Below, one piece after another: positions 57,106-64,000 of a DNA stretch of 64,000 nucleotides (position 1 is its first letter; each line of letters starts with the position of its first letter). This DNA comes from Marinilabiliaceae bacterium ANBcel2. GTDB lineage: Bacteria; Bacteroidota; Bacteroidia; Bacteroidales; Marinilabiliaceae. The DNA is taken from contig JARULA010000005.1 in assembly GCA_029688995.1 (NCBI GenBank), positions 1-64,000 on the forward strand. Reading direction: 5' to 3'. The translations under genes and the position numbers were made by a program. The notes under the pieces were generated by a model. It ran no database searches and was not told the DNA's origin. It worked only from the letters and a program-made list of their open reading frames with translations.

Positions 57106-57266
57106 TATTTAAGAAACAAATGTCGGTTAAAAAACTCATAAAACTAAAATAGTTTTCGTGTTTTAACATTAGTTTAACATGGTGCAACGTTTTTTTTAAA
57201 CTTAACTCCCAATAGATTTATTGTATATTTATATTTACATTTACATCTCAACTAAACAGTATTGTT

Positions 57267-58238
57267 ATGCAAACCAGAGTACTCTTTATAATTAATCCTA
57301 TATCGGGCATCGGCAAAAATAAAAGCACCGAAAAGATTATACGTGATGAAATGGGAAGCTATCTTTGGAACTGTGATATAGCTTATACAAAATACAAGGG
57401 ACACGCTTATAATCTTAGCAGAGAAGCTGCCGGATTTTACGATATTGTAGTAGCTGTTGGCGGAGATGGAACTGTAAATGAAACAGGAAGAGCTTTGATA
57501 GGCTCAGAGACATCACTGGGAATTATTCCAACGGGATCGGGAAACGGACTTGCACGGTATCTTCAAATACCATTTAAAATTAATAATGCATTAAAAGCAT
57601 TAAAAGAGTATGAATTAAAAGAGATTGATATCATAAAAATAAATGAGTTTCACTCGCTAAATGTATCAGGAATAGGTTTTGATGCATATATAAGTCACAA
57701 ATTTGCAAAAAAGAAAAACCGCGGACCGTTAGCTTATATGCAACTAATCAGTAAAAAGTTTCCGGGATATAAATCAAAAACATATAAAGTAACAGTTGAT
57801 GGTATTAAACAGAGCTGGAATGCGTTTCTTATAAGTTTTGCAAATTCATCTCAATATGGAAACAACTTTTATATAGCACCAAATGCCAGAATAGATGACG
57901 GATTAATAGATGTTTGTTTAATAAAAGATTTTCCTAAAGTTAATGCCCCCGCTCTTTTAATAAGTCTGCTCGATCAAAGCATAGATAAAAACAAATATGA
58001 TATGATTTTAAAAGCCGATTACATTACAATTGAACACGAAAAAGAGATGCAAGGGCATGTAGATGGAGAACCAGTAGATTTAGGAAAAAAGGCAGAGGTG
58101 AAAATAATGCCACTGGCTTTAAAAGTTGCAGCTCCACCGTCCCATTTGAGACAGTCGCAAAATTTATTCTCTCCTATTTTAAATATGCTCCCCGATATTC
58201 GGGAACCGGGGAGACACTCATTTAATAGAAAATTATAA
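57267..58238 (+). CDS. DagK/YegS-type lipid kinase
   Basis: A 323-residue soluble kinase. The diacylglycerol-kinase catalytic fold is clear from INPISGIGKNKS at the N-terminus, VAVGGDGTVNETGRAL (nucleotide-binding GGDGT) and IPTGSGNGLARYL, followed by the beta-sandwich domain with VSGIGFDAYISHKFA and a final HVDGEPVDL. The substrate may be diacylglycerol or another membrane lipid. Its stop codon shares the hexamer TTATAA with the stop of cysN on the other strand. Single gene, divergent from tetR. Confidence 0.93.
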   Translation: MQTRVLFIINPISGIGKNKSTEKIIRDEMGSYLWNCDIAYTKYKGHAYNLSREAAGFYDIVVAVGGDGTVNETGRALIGSETSLGIIPTGSGNGLARYLQIPFKINNALKALKEYELKEIDIIKINEFHSLNVSGIGFDAYISHKFAKKKNRGPLAYMQLISKKFPGYKSKTYKVTVDGIKQSWNAFLISFANSSQYGNNFYIAPNARIDDGLIDVCLIKDFPKVNAPALLISLLDQSIDKNKYDMILKADYITIEHEKEMQGHVDGEPVDLGKKAEVKIMPLALKVAAPPSHLRQSQNLFSPILNMLPDIREPGRHSFNRKL

Positions 58239-59510
58239 AATCATTCCTGCTGCTACCGTCTCATTTGTACCCTCATCAATAAGAATAATACTTCCCGTAT
58301 TTCTATTTGTATTATAGGCATCGAAAAAGAGCGGTTTAGTAGTTCTCAATGAAACTCTGGCAATATCATTCATGCCAAGCTCTTGATTATCACTATTCTT
58401 CTCAAGGGCATTAATATCAACCTTATACTTCACCTCTTTTATCATACAACGCACCTCGGCAGTTGTATGTTTTAAAGTATATTTACCCCTGGGCACCATG
58501 TTATTATCATTAAACCAACATAACATAACATCAAAGTCCTGCTCAATACATAAAGGTTTACCATTACCCTCTTTAATTATCATATCTCCCCTGCTAATAT
58601 CTATATCATCTTCAAGCTCAATGCATACCGACTGGGGAGCATATGCAATATCAAGCTCCTTATTAAAAATATTTATTCCTTTAACTACTGATGAAAAGCC
58701 CGAGGGATGAACAGTAACAGTATCTCCCTTCTTTAACACACCCCCGGCAATTCGTCCGGCATATCCCCTAAAATCGGGGAACTCTTTAGATTGAGGTCTT
58801 ATAACATACTGCACAGGTAAACGAAAATCGTGTCGATTTATATCACTACCAATATGAATGTTTTCAAGAAGATAGAGCAAGGTTGGTCCATCATACCAGT
58901 CAGTATTTTCACTACGGGTAACAACATTATCTCCTTCAAGAGCACTAATGGGGACAAATCTTACATCCAATACCGACAAATTAGAGGCTACAGATTCAAA
59001 ATCCTTCACTATAGTATTAAATACATCTTCACTATAGTCAACAAGATCCATTTTGTTTACACAAACTATAATATGAGGTATCTGCAATAAAGAAGCAATA
59101 TAGGCATGTCGTCTTGTCTGTTCCAAAACTCCGTGTCGGGCATCAACCAAAATAATGGCAACATTAGCAGTACTGGCACCTGTTACCATGTTGCGGGTAT
59201 ATTGAATATGCCCGGGAGTATCAGCAATTATAAATTTACGCTTAGGGGTTGCAAAATAACGATAAGCCACATCAATGGTAATACCCTGCTCTCTTTCAGC
59301 TCGTAAACCATCAGTTAAAAGAGCTAAGTTAACCTGCTCACCTCCCGAACGCATACTAGCACGCTCAATGGCCTCCATCTGATCTTCAAAAATTGCTTTT
59401 GAATCAAATAGGAGACGACCAATTAATGTACTTTTTCCATCATCCACACTGCCTGCTGTTGTAAAACGCAACAGCTCCATATCTAAATATCCTGATTCTT
59501 TTCCACTCAT
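58233..59510 (-). CDS. cysN: Sulfate adenylyltransferase large subunit CysN
   Basis: A 425-residue GTPase. The G domain has P-loop GSVDDGKSTLIGRLLFDS (about 16-33), DTPGH, and NKMD, then two EF-Tu-like beta barrels. It couples GTP hydrolysis to APS formation by CysD. There is no C-terminal APS kinase (CysC), so the protein is CysN only. It starts about 20 nt after cysD. Complete. Confidence 0.96.
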   Translation of the reverse strand: MSGKESGYLDMELLRFTTAGSVDDGKSTLIGRLLFDSKAIFEDQMEAIERASMRSGGEQVNLALLTDGLRAEREQGITIDVAYRYFATPKRKFIIADTPGHIQYTRNMVTGASTANVAIILVDARHGVLEQTRRHAYIASLLQIPHIIVCVNKMDLVDYSEDVFNTIVKDFESVASNLSVLDVRFVPISALEGDNVVTRSENTDWYDGPTLLYLLENIHIGSDINRHDFRLPVQYVIRPQSKEFPDFRGYAGRIAGGVLKKGDTVTVHPSGFSSVVKGINIFNKELDIAYAPQSVCIELEDDIDISRGDMIIKEGNGKPLCIEQDFDVMLCWFNDNNMVPRGKYTLKHTTAEVRCMIKEVKYKVDINALEKNSDNQELGMNDIARVSLRTTKPLFFDAYNTNRNTGSIILIDEGTNETVAAGMIL

Positions 59511-59530
59511 GATAAATACAGTATCGAAAT

Positions 59531-60436
59531 TTAAAAATATCCTTCTTTTTTACGATCTTCCATAGCAGCTTCGGAGCGTTTATCATCGGCTCGTCCACCC
59601 CGCTCAGTAACACGCGAAGCAGCAACTTCCTGAATAATATCCTCAATAGTATTGGCCTCAGACAGAGTTAAACCTGTACAGGTTATATCTCCAATCGTTC
59701 TGCAACGCACGTTCATCTCTTTTACCTCCTCACTGTTTCTCAAGGTCATAAAAGGAGCAGCAGCCAAAATCACACCATCACGTTCAAAAACCTTTCGCTT
59801 ATGAGTGTAATACAGTGAAGGTAACTCTATCTCCTCCATATAAATATATTGCCACACATCCATCTCGGTCCAGTTACTTATGGGAAAAACTCTAAAATGC
59901 TCTCCCATATTCTTTTTTCCGTTAAACAGATTCCACAATTCGGGTCTCTGATTTTTAGGATCCCACTGACCAAATTCATCTCGGTGTGAAAAGAACCTCT
60001 CTTTGGCGCGGGCTTTCTCTTCATCACGACGCCCACCTCCCATTGCAGCATCAAATTTCATATCTTCAATACCATCAAGCAAAGTTACTGTCTGCAACTT
60101 ATTTCGTGAGGCATTATATCCTTTCTCTTCAACAACTCGTCCTTTATCTATAGTATCCTGAACATATTTTACTATACATTTAGTCCCTGTCGCCTCCATC
60201 AATTTATCCCGATACTCAAGGGTCTCCTGAAAATTATGTCCCGTATCAATATGCATTAAGGGAAAAGGTACACGAGCAGGCCAAAAAGCTTTACGCGCAA
60301 GATGAAACATCACTATAGAGTCTTTTCCTCCCGAAAAGAGCATCACAGGATTTTCAAACTGAGCGGTAACCTCACGAATCACGAAAATAGACTCTGCCTC
60401 TAATTCTCGTAAATGATTAATCTGATAATTATCCAT
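59531..60436 (-). CDS. cysD: Sulfate adenylyltransferase small subunit CysD
   Basis: A 301-residue PAPS-reductase-fold enzyme. ATP-pyrophosphatase loop FSGGKDSIVMFHLARKAF; LMHIDTGHNFQETLEYRD; DAAMGGGRRDEEKARAKERF; and FPISNWTEMDVWQYI are all typical. It makes APS from sulfate and ATP with CysN. The start at 60436 (MDNYQINHLRELEAESI) was chosen over an ATG at 60460 because a TAAATTTG box ends at 60471, which would leave almost no leader for the upstream ATG. No cysH, cysC or cysQ lies next to the pair. Confidence 0.95.
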   Translation of the reverse strand: MDNYQINHLRELEAESIFVIREVTAQFENPVMLFSGGKDSIVMFHLARKAFWPARVPFPLMHIDTGHNFQETLEYRDKLMEATGTKCIVKYVQDTIDKGRVVEEKGYNASRNKLQTVTLLDGIEDMKFDAAMGGGRRDEEKARAKERFFSHRDEFGQWDPKNQRPELWNLFNGKKNMGEHFRVFPISNWTEMDVWQYIYMEEIELPSLYYTHKRKVFERDGVILAAAPFMTLRNSEEVKEMNVRCRTIGDITCTGLTLSEANTIEDIIQEVAASRVTERGGRADDKRSEAAMEDRKKEGYF

Positions 60437-60470
60437 GAATATATTATTTTCAAAAAACAATAAGCAGCCG

Positions 60471-60478
60471 CAAATTTA
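60471..60478 (-). promoter_or_regulatory. -7 box of the cysDN unit
   Basis: TAAATTTG on the minus strand, 34 nt upstream of the chosen cysD ATG; matches TAnnTTTG. No clear -33 TTG. Confidence 0.4.
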
Positions 60479-60556
60479 ATGTTTTAAGGTGATTTTTGCA
60501 TATTTCTTCAACTCTATTTACATAAATGTCAAAAAAAACAAAACTATGTTAACAAC

Positions 60557-60592
60557 AACCGGGGATCACTATATTCTTAAAGTGTCCCCGGT
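60557..60592 (-). terminator. Terminator-like hairpin after fabI
   Basis: Arms aaccggggatcact and agtgtccccggtt with one mismatch around a 10-nt loop, 25 nt after the fabI stop. There is no strong T tract on the minus strand, so termination may be weak. Confidence 0.6.
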
Positions 60593-60617
60593 TATAAAAA
60601 CAACCCAATTCTTGTTA

Positions 60618-61463
60618 TTAATAAAGATCATTCACATCATCTGAATCAAAACTTTTATTATACTGCTTCATAGCACGTAAACTCATTCCCATATTAGAAA
60701 ATCCACCATCGTGATATAAATTTTGCATTGTCACCTTACGAGTTAAATCTGAGAATAGTGTTAAACAATAATTGGCACAATCCTCAGCATCTGCATTGCC
60801 CAATGGAGACATCCTTTCAGAGAAGTCTATCAAACCATCAATGCCTTTAACACCACTACCTGCAGTAGTAACTGTGGGAGACTGACTAACAGTATTGATT
60901 CTAACTTTTTTCTCACGTCCGTAAATATATCCAAAACTACGAGCAATTGACTCCAACAATGACTTTGCATCGGCCATATCATTATATCCATACAAAGATC
61001 TTTGCGCTGCAATATATGAAAGTCCAACAATAGAGCCCCACTCGTTCATAGCATCAGCCTTAAAGGCAGTTTGGATAAGCTTATGAAATGAGATAGCAGA
61101 GATGTCCAATGTCTTATTTAGATAGTTATAATCCAAATCATGATAAGGACGCTTTTTTCTTACATTAAGTGACATCCCTATTGAGTGGAGAATAAAATCT
61201 ATCTTCCCACCCAAAACTTCGGTAGATTTGTTTATAACATTTTCCAAATCCGAAATATTTGTAGCATCTGCCGGAATAACTTCAGATCCGGTTTTCTCTG
61301 CCAAATCGGTGACACTTCCCATACGACAGGCTACATGAGTATTTGAAAGAGTAAACGTTGCACCCTGCTGATGTGCAAGCTCTGCTACTTTCCAGGCAAT
61401 AGACATATCATTTAGAGCCCCGAAAATAATTCCTCTTTTCCCTTTTAACAGATTATATCCCAT
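60618..61463 (-). CDS. fabI: Enoyl-ACP reductase FabI
   Basis: A 281-residue short-chain-dehydrogenase-type enzyme. The NAD-binding segment GKRGIIFGALNDMSIAWKVA and ILHSIGMS are diagnostic for FabI. The catalytic Tyr-x6-Lys is YNDMADAK (about 156-163), preceded by SYIAAQRSLYG. It performs the last reduction of each fatty-acid elongation cycle. A TATATTTG box at 61490-61497 gives it its own promoter. Monocistronic with a hairpin after the stop. Confidence 0.95.
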   Translation of the reverse strand: MGYNLLKGKRGIIFGALNDMSIAWKVAELAHQQGATFTLSNTHVACRMGSVTDLAEKTGSEVIPADATNISDLENVINKSTEVLGGKIDFILHSIGMSLNVRKKRPYHDLDYNYLNKTLDISAISFHKLIQTAFKADAMNEWGSIVGLSYIAAQRSLYGYNDMADAKSLLESIARSFGYIYGREKKVRINTVSQSPTVTTAGSGVKGIDGLIDFSERMSPLGNADAEDCANYCLTLFSDLTRKVTMQNLYHDGGFSNMGMSLRAMKQYNKSFDSDDVNDLY

Positions 61464-61489
61464 ATTAAGTTTTAATTTTAAAAGACCTG

Positions 61490-61497
61490 CAAATATA
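61490..61497 (-). promoter_or_regulatory. -7 box of fabI
   Basis: TATATTTG on the minus strand, 26 nt upstream of the fabI start codon; matches TAnnTTTG. Confidence 0.45.
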
Positions 61498-61568
61498 ACC
61501 CATTATTGGCCATAATGAAAAACAATATCGATTTTAGAGTTTATTAACCTGTTAAAAAAAAGATTAAA

Positions 61569-63221
61569 TTAACGCTTCATTAGAGCCTTTGCATTACTCA
61601 ATGCAGCATTAGAAAGCTCAGATCCACTTAACATAGAGGCTATCTCAACAACCCTGTCATCATTACTCAGCAGCTCTATTTCACTAACAGTTTTATCATT
61701 AATATCGGTTTTATAAACCTTATAATGAAAATCACCTTTACCGGCTATTTGAGGTAGATGAGTTATACTTATAACCTGAATATCTTCTCCCATACCCTGC
61801 ATAATTCTTCCCATTTTATCAGCAATTTCACCTGAAACACCAGTATCAATCTCATCAAAAATTATTGTAGGCAAGCCTTTTGCCGAGGACAATAGAGATT
61901 TTATACAAAGCATTAACCGCGACATCTCTCCACCTGAAACAACTTTAGGAATATCTGAAAGTTCTCCACTTTTATTAGCATTAAATAAAAACTGAATTTC
62001 ATCTGCACCATTCCATGTTAATTCTGTTTTTTTATAAAAAACAGAAAATCTTGCATTGGGCATGCCCAGCTCATAAAGCATAGAGGTTATTCTATTTTCA
62101 ATATCCTTAAAAACAGCCTTGCGCATTATTGTAAGCTCACCGGCTGTTTTTTCTGTTTCAAGTCTTTGACTCTTTATTGCCTGAGATAATTTATTAAGCT
62201 CATCATCGAATGATTCAAGCTTTTCAATTCGATTCCGATACTCATCTTCTATTTTAATAAGCTCTGCAGCGGTACTAACCTTATGCTTTTGTTGCAGTGA
62301 ATATATTAAATCGAGCCTGTCCTGAACAACTCTAATTCTTTCAGCATCAAACTCAATGTTATCTCCTAACTCTTCAATTTCCCGGGCAACATCATGCAGT
62401 TCTATATCAAGAGATTCAAGACGGTTTAATAAATCACTCCCGTTTTTAATGTATTCAACAACCCCCTCTATCTCTGTTTTAACCTTATAGAAACCATCTA
62501 CTATCGGAAACTCAGAATTATTAAGCAGATGATGAGAAGTAGCAAAGGCCGATTTTACCTCTTCAGCATGAGTAAGTTGTTTCAGCTCCTGCTCCAGCTC
62601 CTGCTCCTCTCCCTCTTTTAATTTGGCACCTGATAGTTGACTCAGTTGAAACTCTATATAATCCTTATCAGCAGCCATTTTTTCATTTAAATCAATAACT
62701 TTACTCTTCTCTTTTTCAAGATTAGAAAGTTTATCGTACTTATTTCGATACTGCTTTAACAGATCAAAACTGGCTGCAACAGTATCAACCACTGAAAGCT
62801 GAAAAGAATCATCTCCAAGTAATAAATTTTGATGCTGAGAATGAATATCTATAAGTGAACCTGTAAGAACCTTTAAAGAGTTTAAAGTGACAGGGGTATC
62901 ATTAACAAATGCTCTTGACTTACCCGAAGGCAACAACTCCCTTCTAATAACTGTCTCATCATCATAATCAAGGTCTTCCTGATAAAAAAGGGACTTTAAA
63001 TTATAATCGGCAATATAAAAATGACCCTCTACAATACACTTTCGACTCTTATCATTCATTGATGAAGAATCACTTCGCTGTCCCATAATAAGAGAGAGTG
63101 CCCCCAACATTATAGATTTTCCGGCTCCTGTTTCTCCGGTAATCACCGAAAAACCTTTTTCAAAATCTATTTGAGCACTATCAATTAAAGCGTAATTGGA
63201 TATTGATAAAAACTTTAACAT
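61569..63221 (-). CDS. recN: DNA repair protein RecN
   Basis: A 550-residue SMC-like ATPase. Walker A GETGAGKSIMLGAL is near the start; the coiled-coil arms occupy about 150-370; the C-terminal head has signature VSGGEMSRLMLCIKSLL and Walker B TIIFDEIDTGVSGEIADKM, then SITHLPQIAGKGDFHYKV. It acts in double-strand break repair. The gene follows porD by 39 nt, and a TATCTTTG box with a TTG 21 nt upstream sits across the porD end, so recN may be transcribed both ways. Complete. Confidence 0.96.
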   Translation of the reverse strand: MLKFLSISNYALIDSAQIDFEKGFSVITGETGAGKSIMLGALSLIMGQRSDSSSMNDKSRKCIVEGHFYIADYNLKSLFYQEDLDYDDETVIRRELLPSGKSRAFVNDTPVTLNSLKVLTGSLIDIHSQHQNLLLGDDSFQLSVVDTVAASFDLLKQYRNKYDKLSNLEKEKSKVIDLNEKMAADKDYIEFQLSQLSGAKLKEGEEQELEQELKQLTHAEEVKSAFATSHHLLNNSEFPIVDGFYKVKTEIEGVVEYIKNGSDLLNRLESLDIELHDVAREIEELGDNIEFDAERIRVVQDRLDLIYSLQQKHKVSTAAELIKIEDEYRNRIEKLESFDDELNKLSQAIKSQRLETEKTAGELTIMRKAVFKDIENRITSMLYELGMPNARFSVFYKKTELTWNGADEIQFLFNANKSGELSDIPKVVSGGEMSRLMLCIKSLLSSAKGLPTIIFDEIDTGVSGEIADKMGRIMQGMGEDIQVISITHLPQIAGKGDFHYKVYKTDINDKTVSEIELLSNDDRVVEIASMLSGSELSNAALSNAKALMKR

Positions 63222-63242
63222 AAAGATATAATGTATCTAAAA

Positions 63243-63274
63243 CAAAGATACAAATAAGATTTAATCAGAGGCAA
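63243..63274 (-). promoter_or_regulatory. Candidate recN promoter within the 3' end of porD
   Basis: TATCTTTG (63250-63243) with TTG at 63274-63272, spacing 21 nt. It overlaps the last codons of the upstream gene and would begin about 15 nt before the recN ATG. Confidence 0.4.
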
Positions 63275-64000
63275 TTCCGTTATATTTATCAGAGTTAGAT
63301 GGATCAACCCGGGTTAAAACCTCAATAACTCTTTGACGTTCCGATTCGGGCGATTCTGAAAAAATATTGATAAGCTCATCACTTTTAGCATTAAAGAAAA
63401 AGCTTAAAGCAAAAGAGTTAGGTCTTCTCCGGTGTACCTGTTCCAAATTCTCAAGAGCCTCGGCAATATTAGCCCTGCCCTGCTCGGCACGTTCAGCCAT
63501 TATATCCAAACCCTGCCGGTGATATTTGTAAAAACACTCTCTTAATGGCGAATGATTTTCGCTTAAAAGGTTATCAACAAGCCAATATCGATTACGACTA
63601 CTTTCATGAGAACTCCATCCCGAATAGTTACTATTTTGCTGCATATTAACAATCTCCTGTGCCCGCCTAAAAAAAGGTGTTCCGCCTTTATTACTAAAAG
63701 AGTCATAATCATATCCCAATATTATATAGGCATAGTAAGCTAAAATCGCAACCAGATTAGACTCTATATTACTTCTACTATATCGTAGTTGTTCAAATTC
63801 AGAAAAGGTAAAATGGATATTATCATCCTGGTAGTTAATAAGCGGACTGCTATAAGAGGAGTTAAAGACAGGACGTCTTGCCTGTATGTGAATTGTACCA
63901 CTATACTCATCACTGGAGACAACTTCGCGAATATTTATATTTATTGTACAATCAATACGTTCAGCAGATCCATAATTGTGATCGGTCCAGTTATTATCAT
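63261..64000 (-). CDS. porD: PorD/DUF4835 family protein, 3' part (runs off the window)
   Basis: The open frame continues to the window edge, so only the last 246 residues are seen; the true start lies beyond 64000. The visible part reads NNWTDHNYGSAERIDCTINI, then IREVVSSDEYSGTIHIQARR and PVFNSSYSSPLINYQDDNI, followed by ESNLVAILAYYAYIILGYDY and DSFSNKGGTPFF. This is the DUF4835/PorD pattern (in gliding and type 9 secretion species the equivalent is linked to Por secretion). The recN gene downstream repeats an arrangement I recall from other Bacteroidota. An internal TTG at 63719 could be mistaken for a start, but upstream residues match the family. A secreted or periplasmic protein is expected from family data; the signal peptide is outside the window. 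Confidence 0.85.
   Translation of the reverse strand, partial: DNNWTDHNYGSAERIDCTININIREVVSSDEYSGTIHIQARRPVFNSSYSSPLINYQDDNIHFTFSEFEQLRYSRSNIESNLVAILAYYAYIILGYDYDSFSNKGGTPFFRRAQEIVNMQQNSNYSGWSSHESSRNRYWLVDNLLSENHSPLRECFYKYHRQGLDIMAERAEQGRANIAEALENLEQVHRRRPNSFALSFFFNAKSDELINIFSESPESERQRVIEVLTRVDPSNSDKYNGIASD

Noticed and set aside
60437-60460. Upstream start of cysD
   Set aside because: It would leave almost no leader after the TAAATTTG box and adds residues not typical of CysD.

Overview
The window is AT-rich DNA from a member of the Bacteroidota, most likely a free-living Bacteroidales/Marinilabiliales-type organism. The evidence is a NigD-like lipoprotein, a PG0541-type protein beside an RND pump, a PorD/DUF4835 gene next to recN, a fused trehalose-6-phosphate synthase/phosphatase, a very large alpha-2-macroglobulin, and several start-proximal TAnnTTTG boxes typical of the Bacteroidota primary sigma factor.

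Positions 1-13,200 are an accessory defence region ending at a tRNA-Arg(ACG) gene whose 3' end faces the island. From left to right it holds: an RloA/RloB (AbiL-like) ATPase/effector pair whose rloB is frameshifted in an A7 run; a toxin-antitoxin-chaperone (TAC-like) module with a broken toxin, an intact Xre antitoxin and a SecB-like chaperone; a complete type I restriction-modification operon (xre-hsdM-hsdS-GxxExxY-hsdR, minus strand, mostly overlapping reading frames); and a group II intron with its maturase and a clear domain V. Two things in the R-M operon stand out. The HsdS central spacer has 12-bp TAEL repeats like those that change EcoR124 specificity. The GxxExxY gene sits between hsdS and hsdR and is bounded by inverted copies of an ACCACAGAA...ACACAGAAA sequence.

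From 13,300 onward the DNA looks like ordinary chromosome. It carries NigD-like, M23 peptidase and TPR proteins; a PIF1-type helicase with a C-terminal TPR domain; a dinB-dnaE translesion polymerase pair; a SulP transporter, a DUF819 membrane protein, MetY, an OsmC-like protein and a YkgJ-like protein. Next comes a 2,250-residue protein joining a class I/II PLP aminotransferase fold to a PEPCK/HPr-kinase-like P-loop domain, which is the most unusual gene of the window. It is followed by HflC/HflK, OtsA-OtsB, a GH15 glucosidase, a TPR/alpha-2-macroglobulin pair, a TetR-TolC-MFP-RND-PG0541 efflux operon, a DagK-type lipid kinase, CysN/CysD, FabI, RecN and the C-terminal part of PorD.

Functional links: the first 13 kb is anti-phage and mobile DNA. 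CysD/CysN activate the sulfate that SulP may import, and MetY may use the sulfide made from it. The OtsAB/GH15 divergent pair suggests osmolyte or alpha-glucan turnover. The TetR-led operon is a self-contained efflux system. All assignments are from reading the sequence and from memory of the families; no database search was run.
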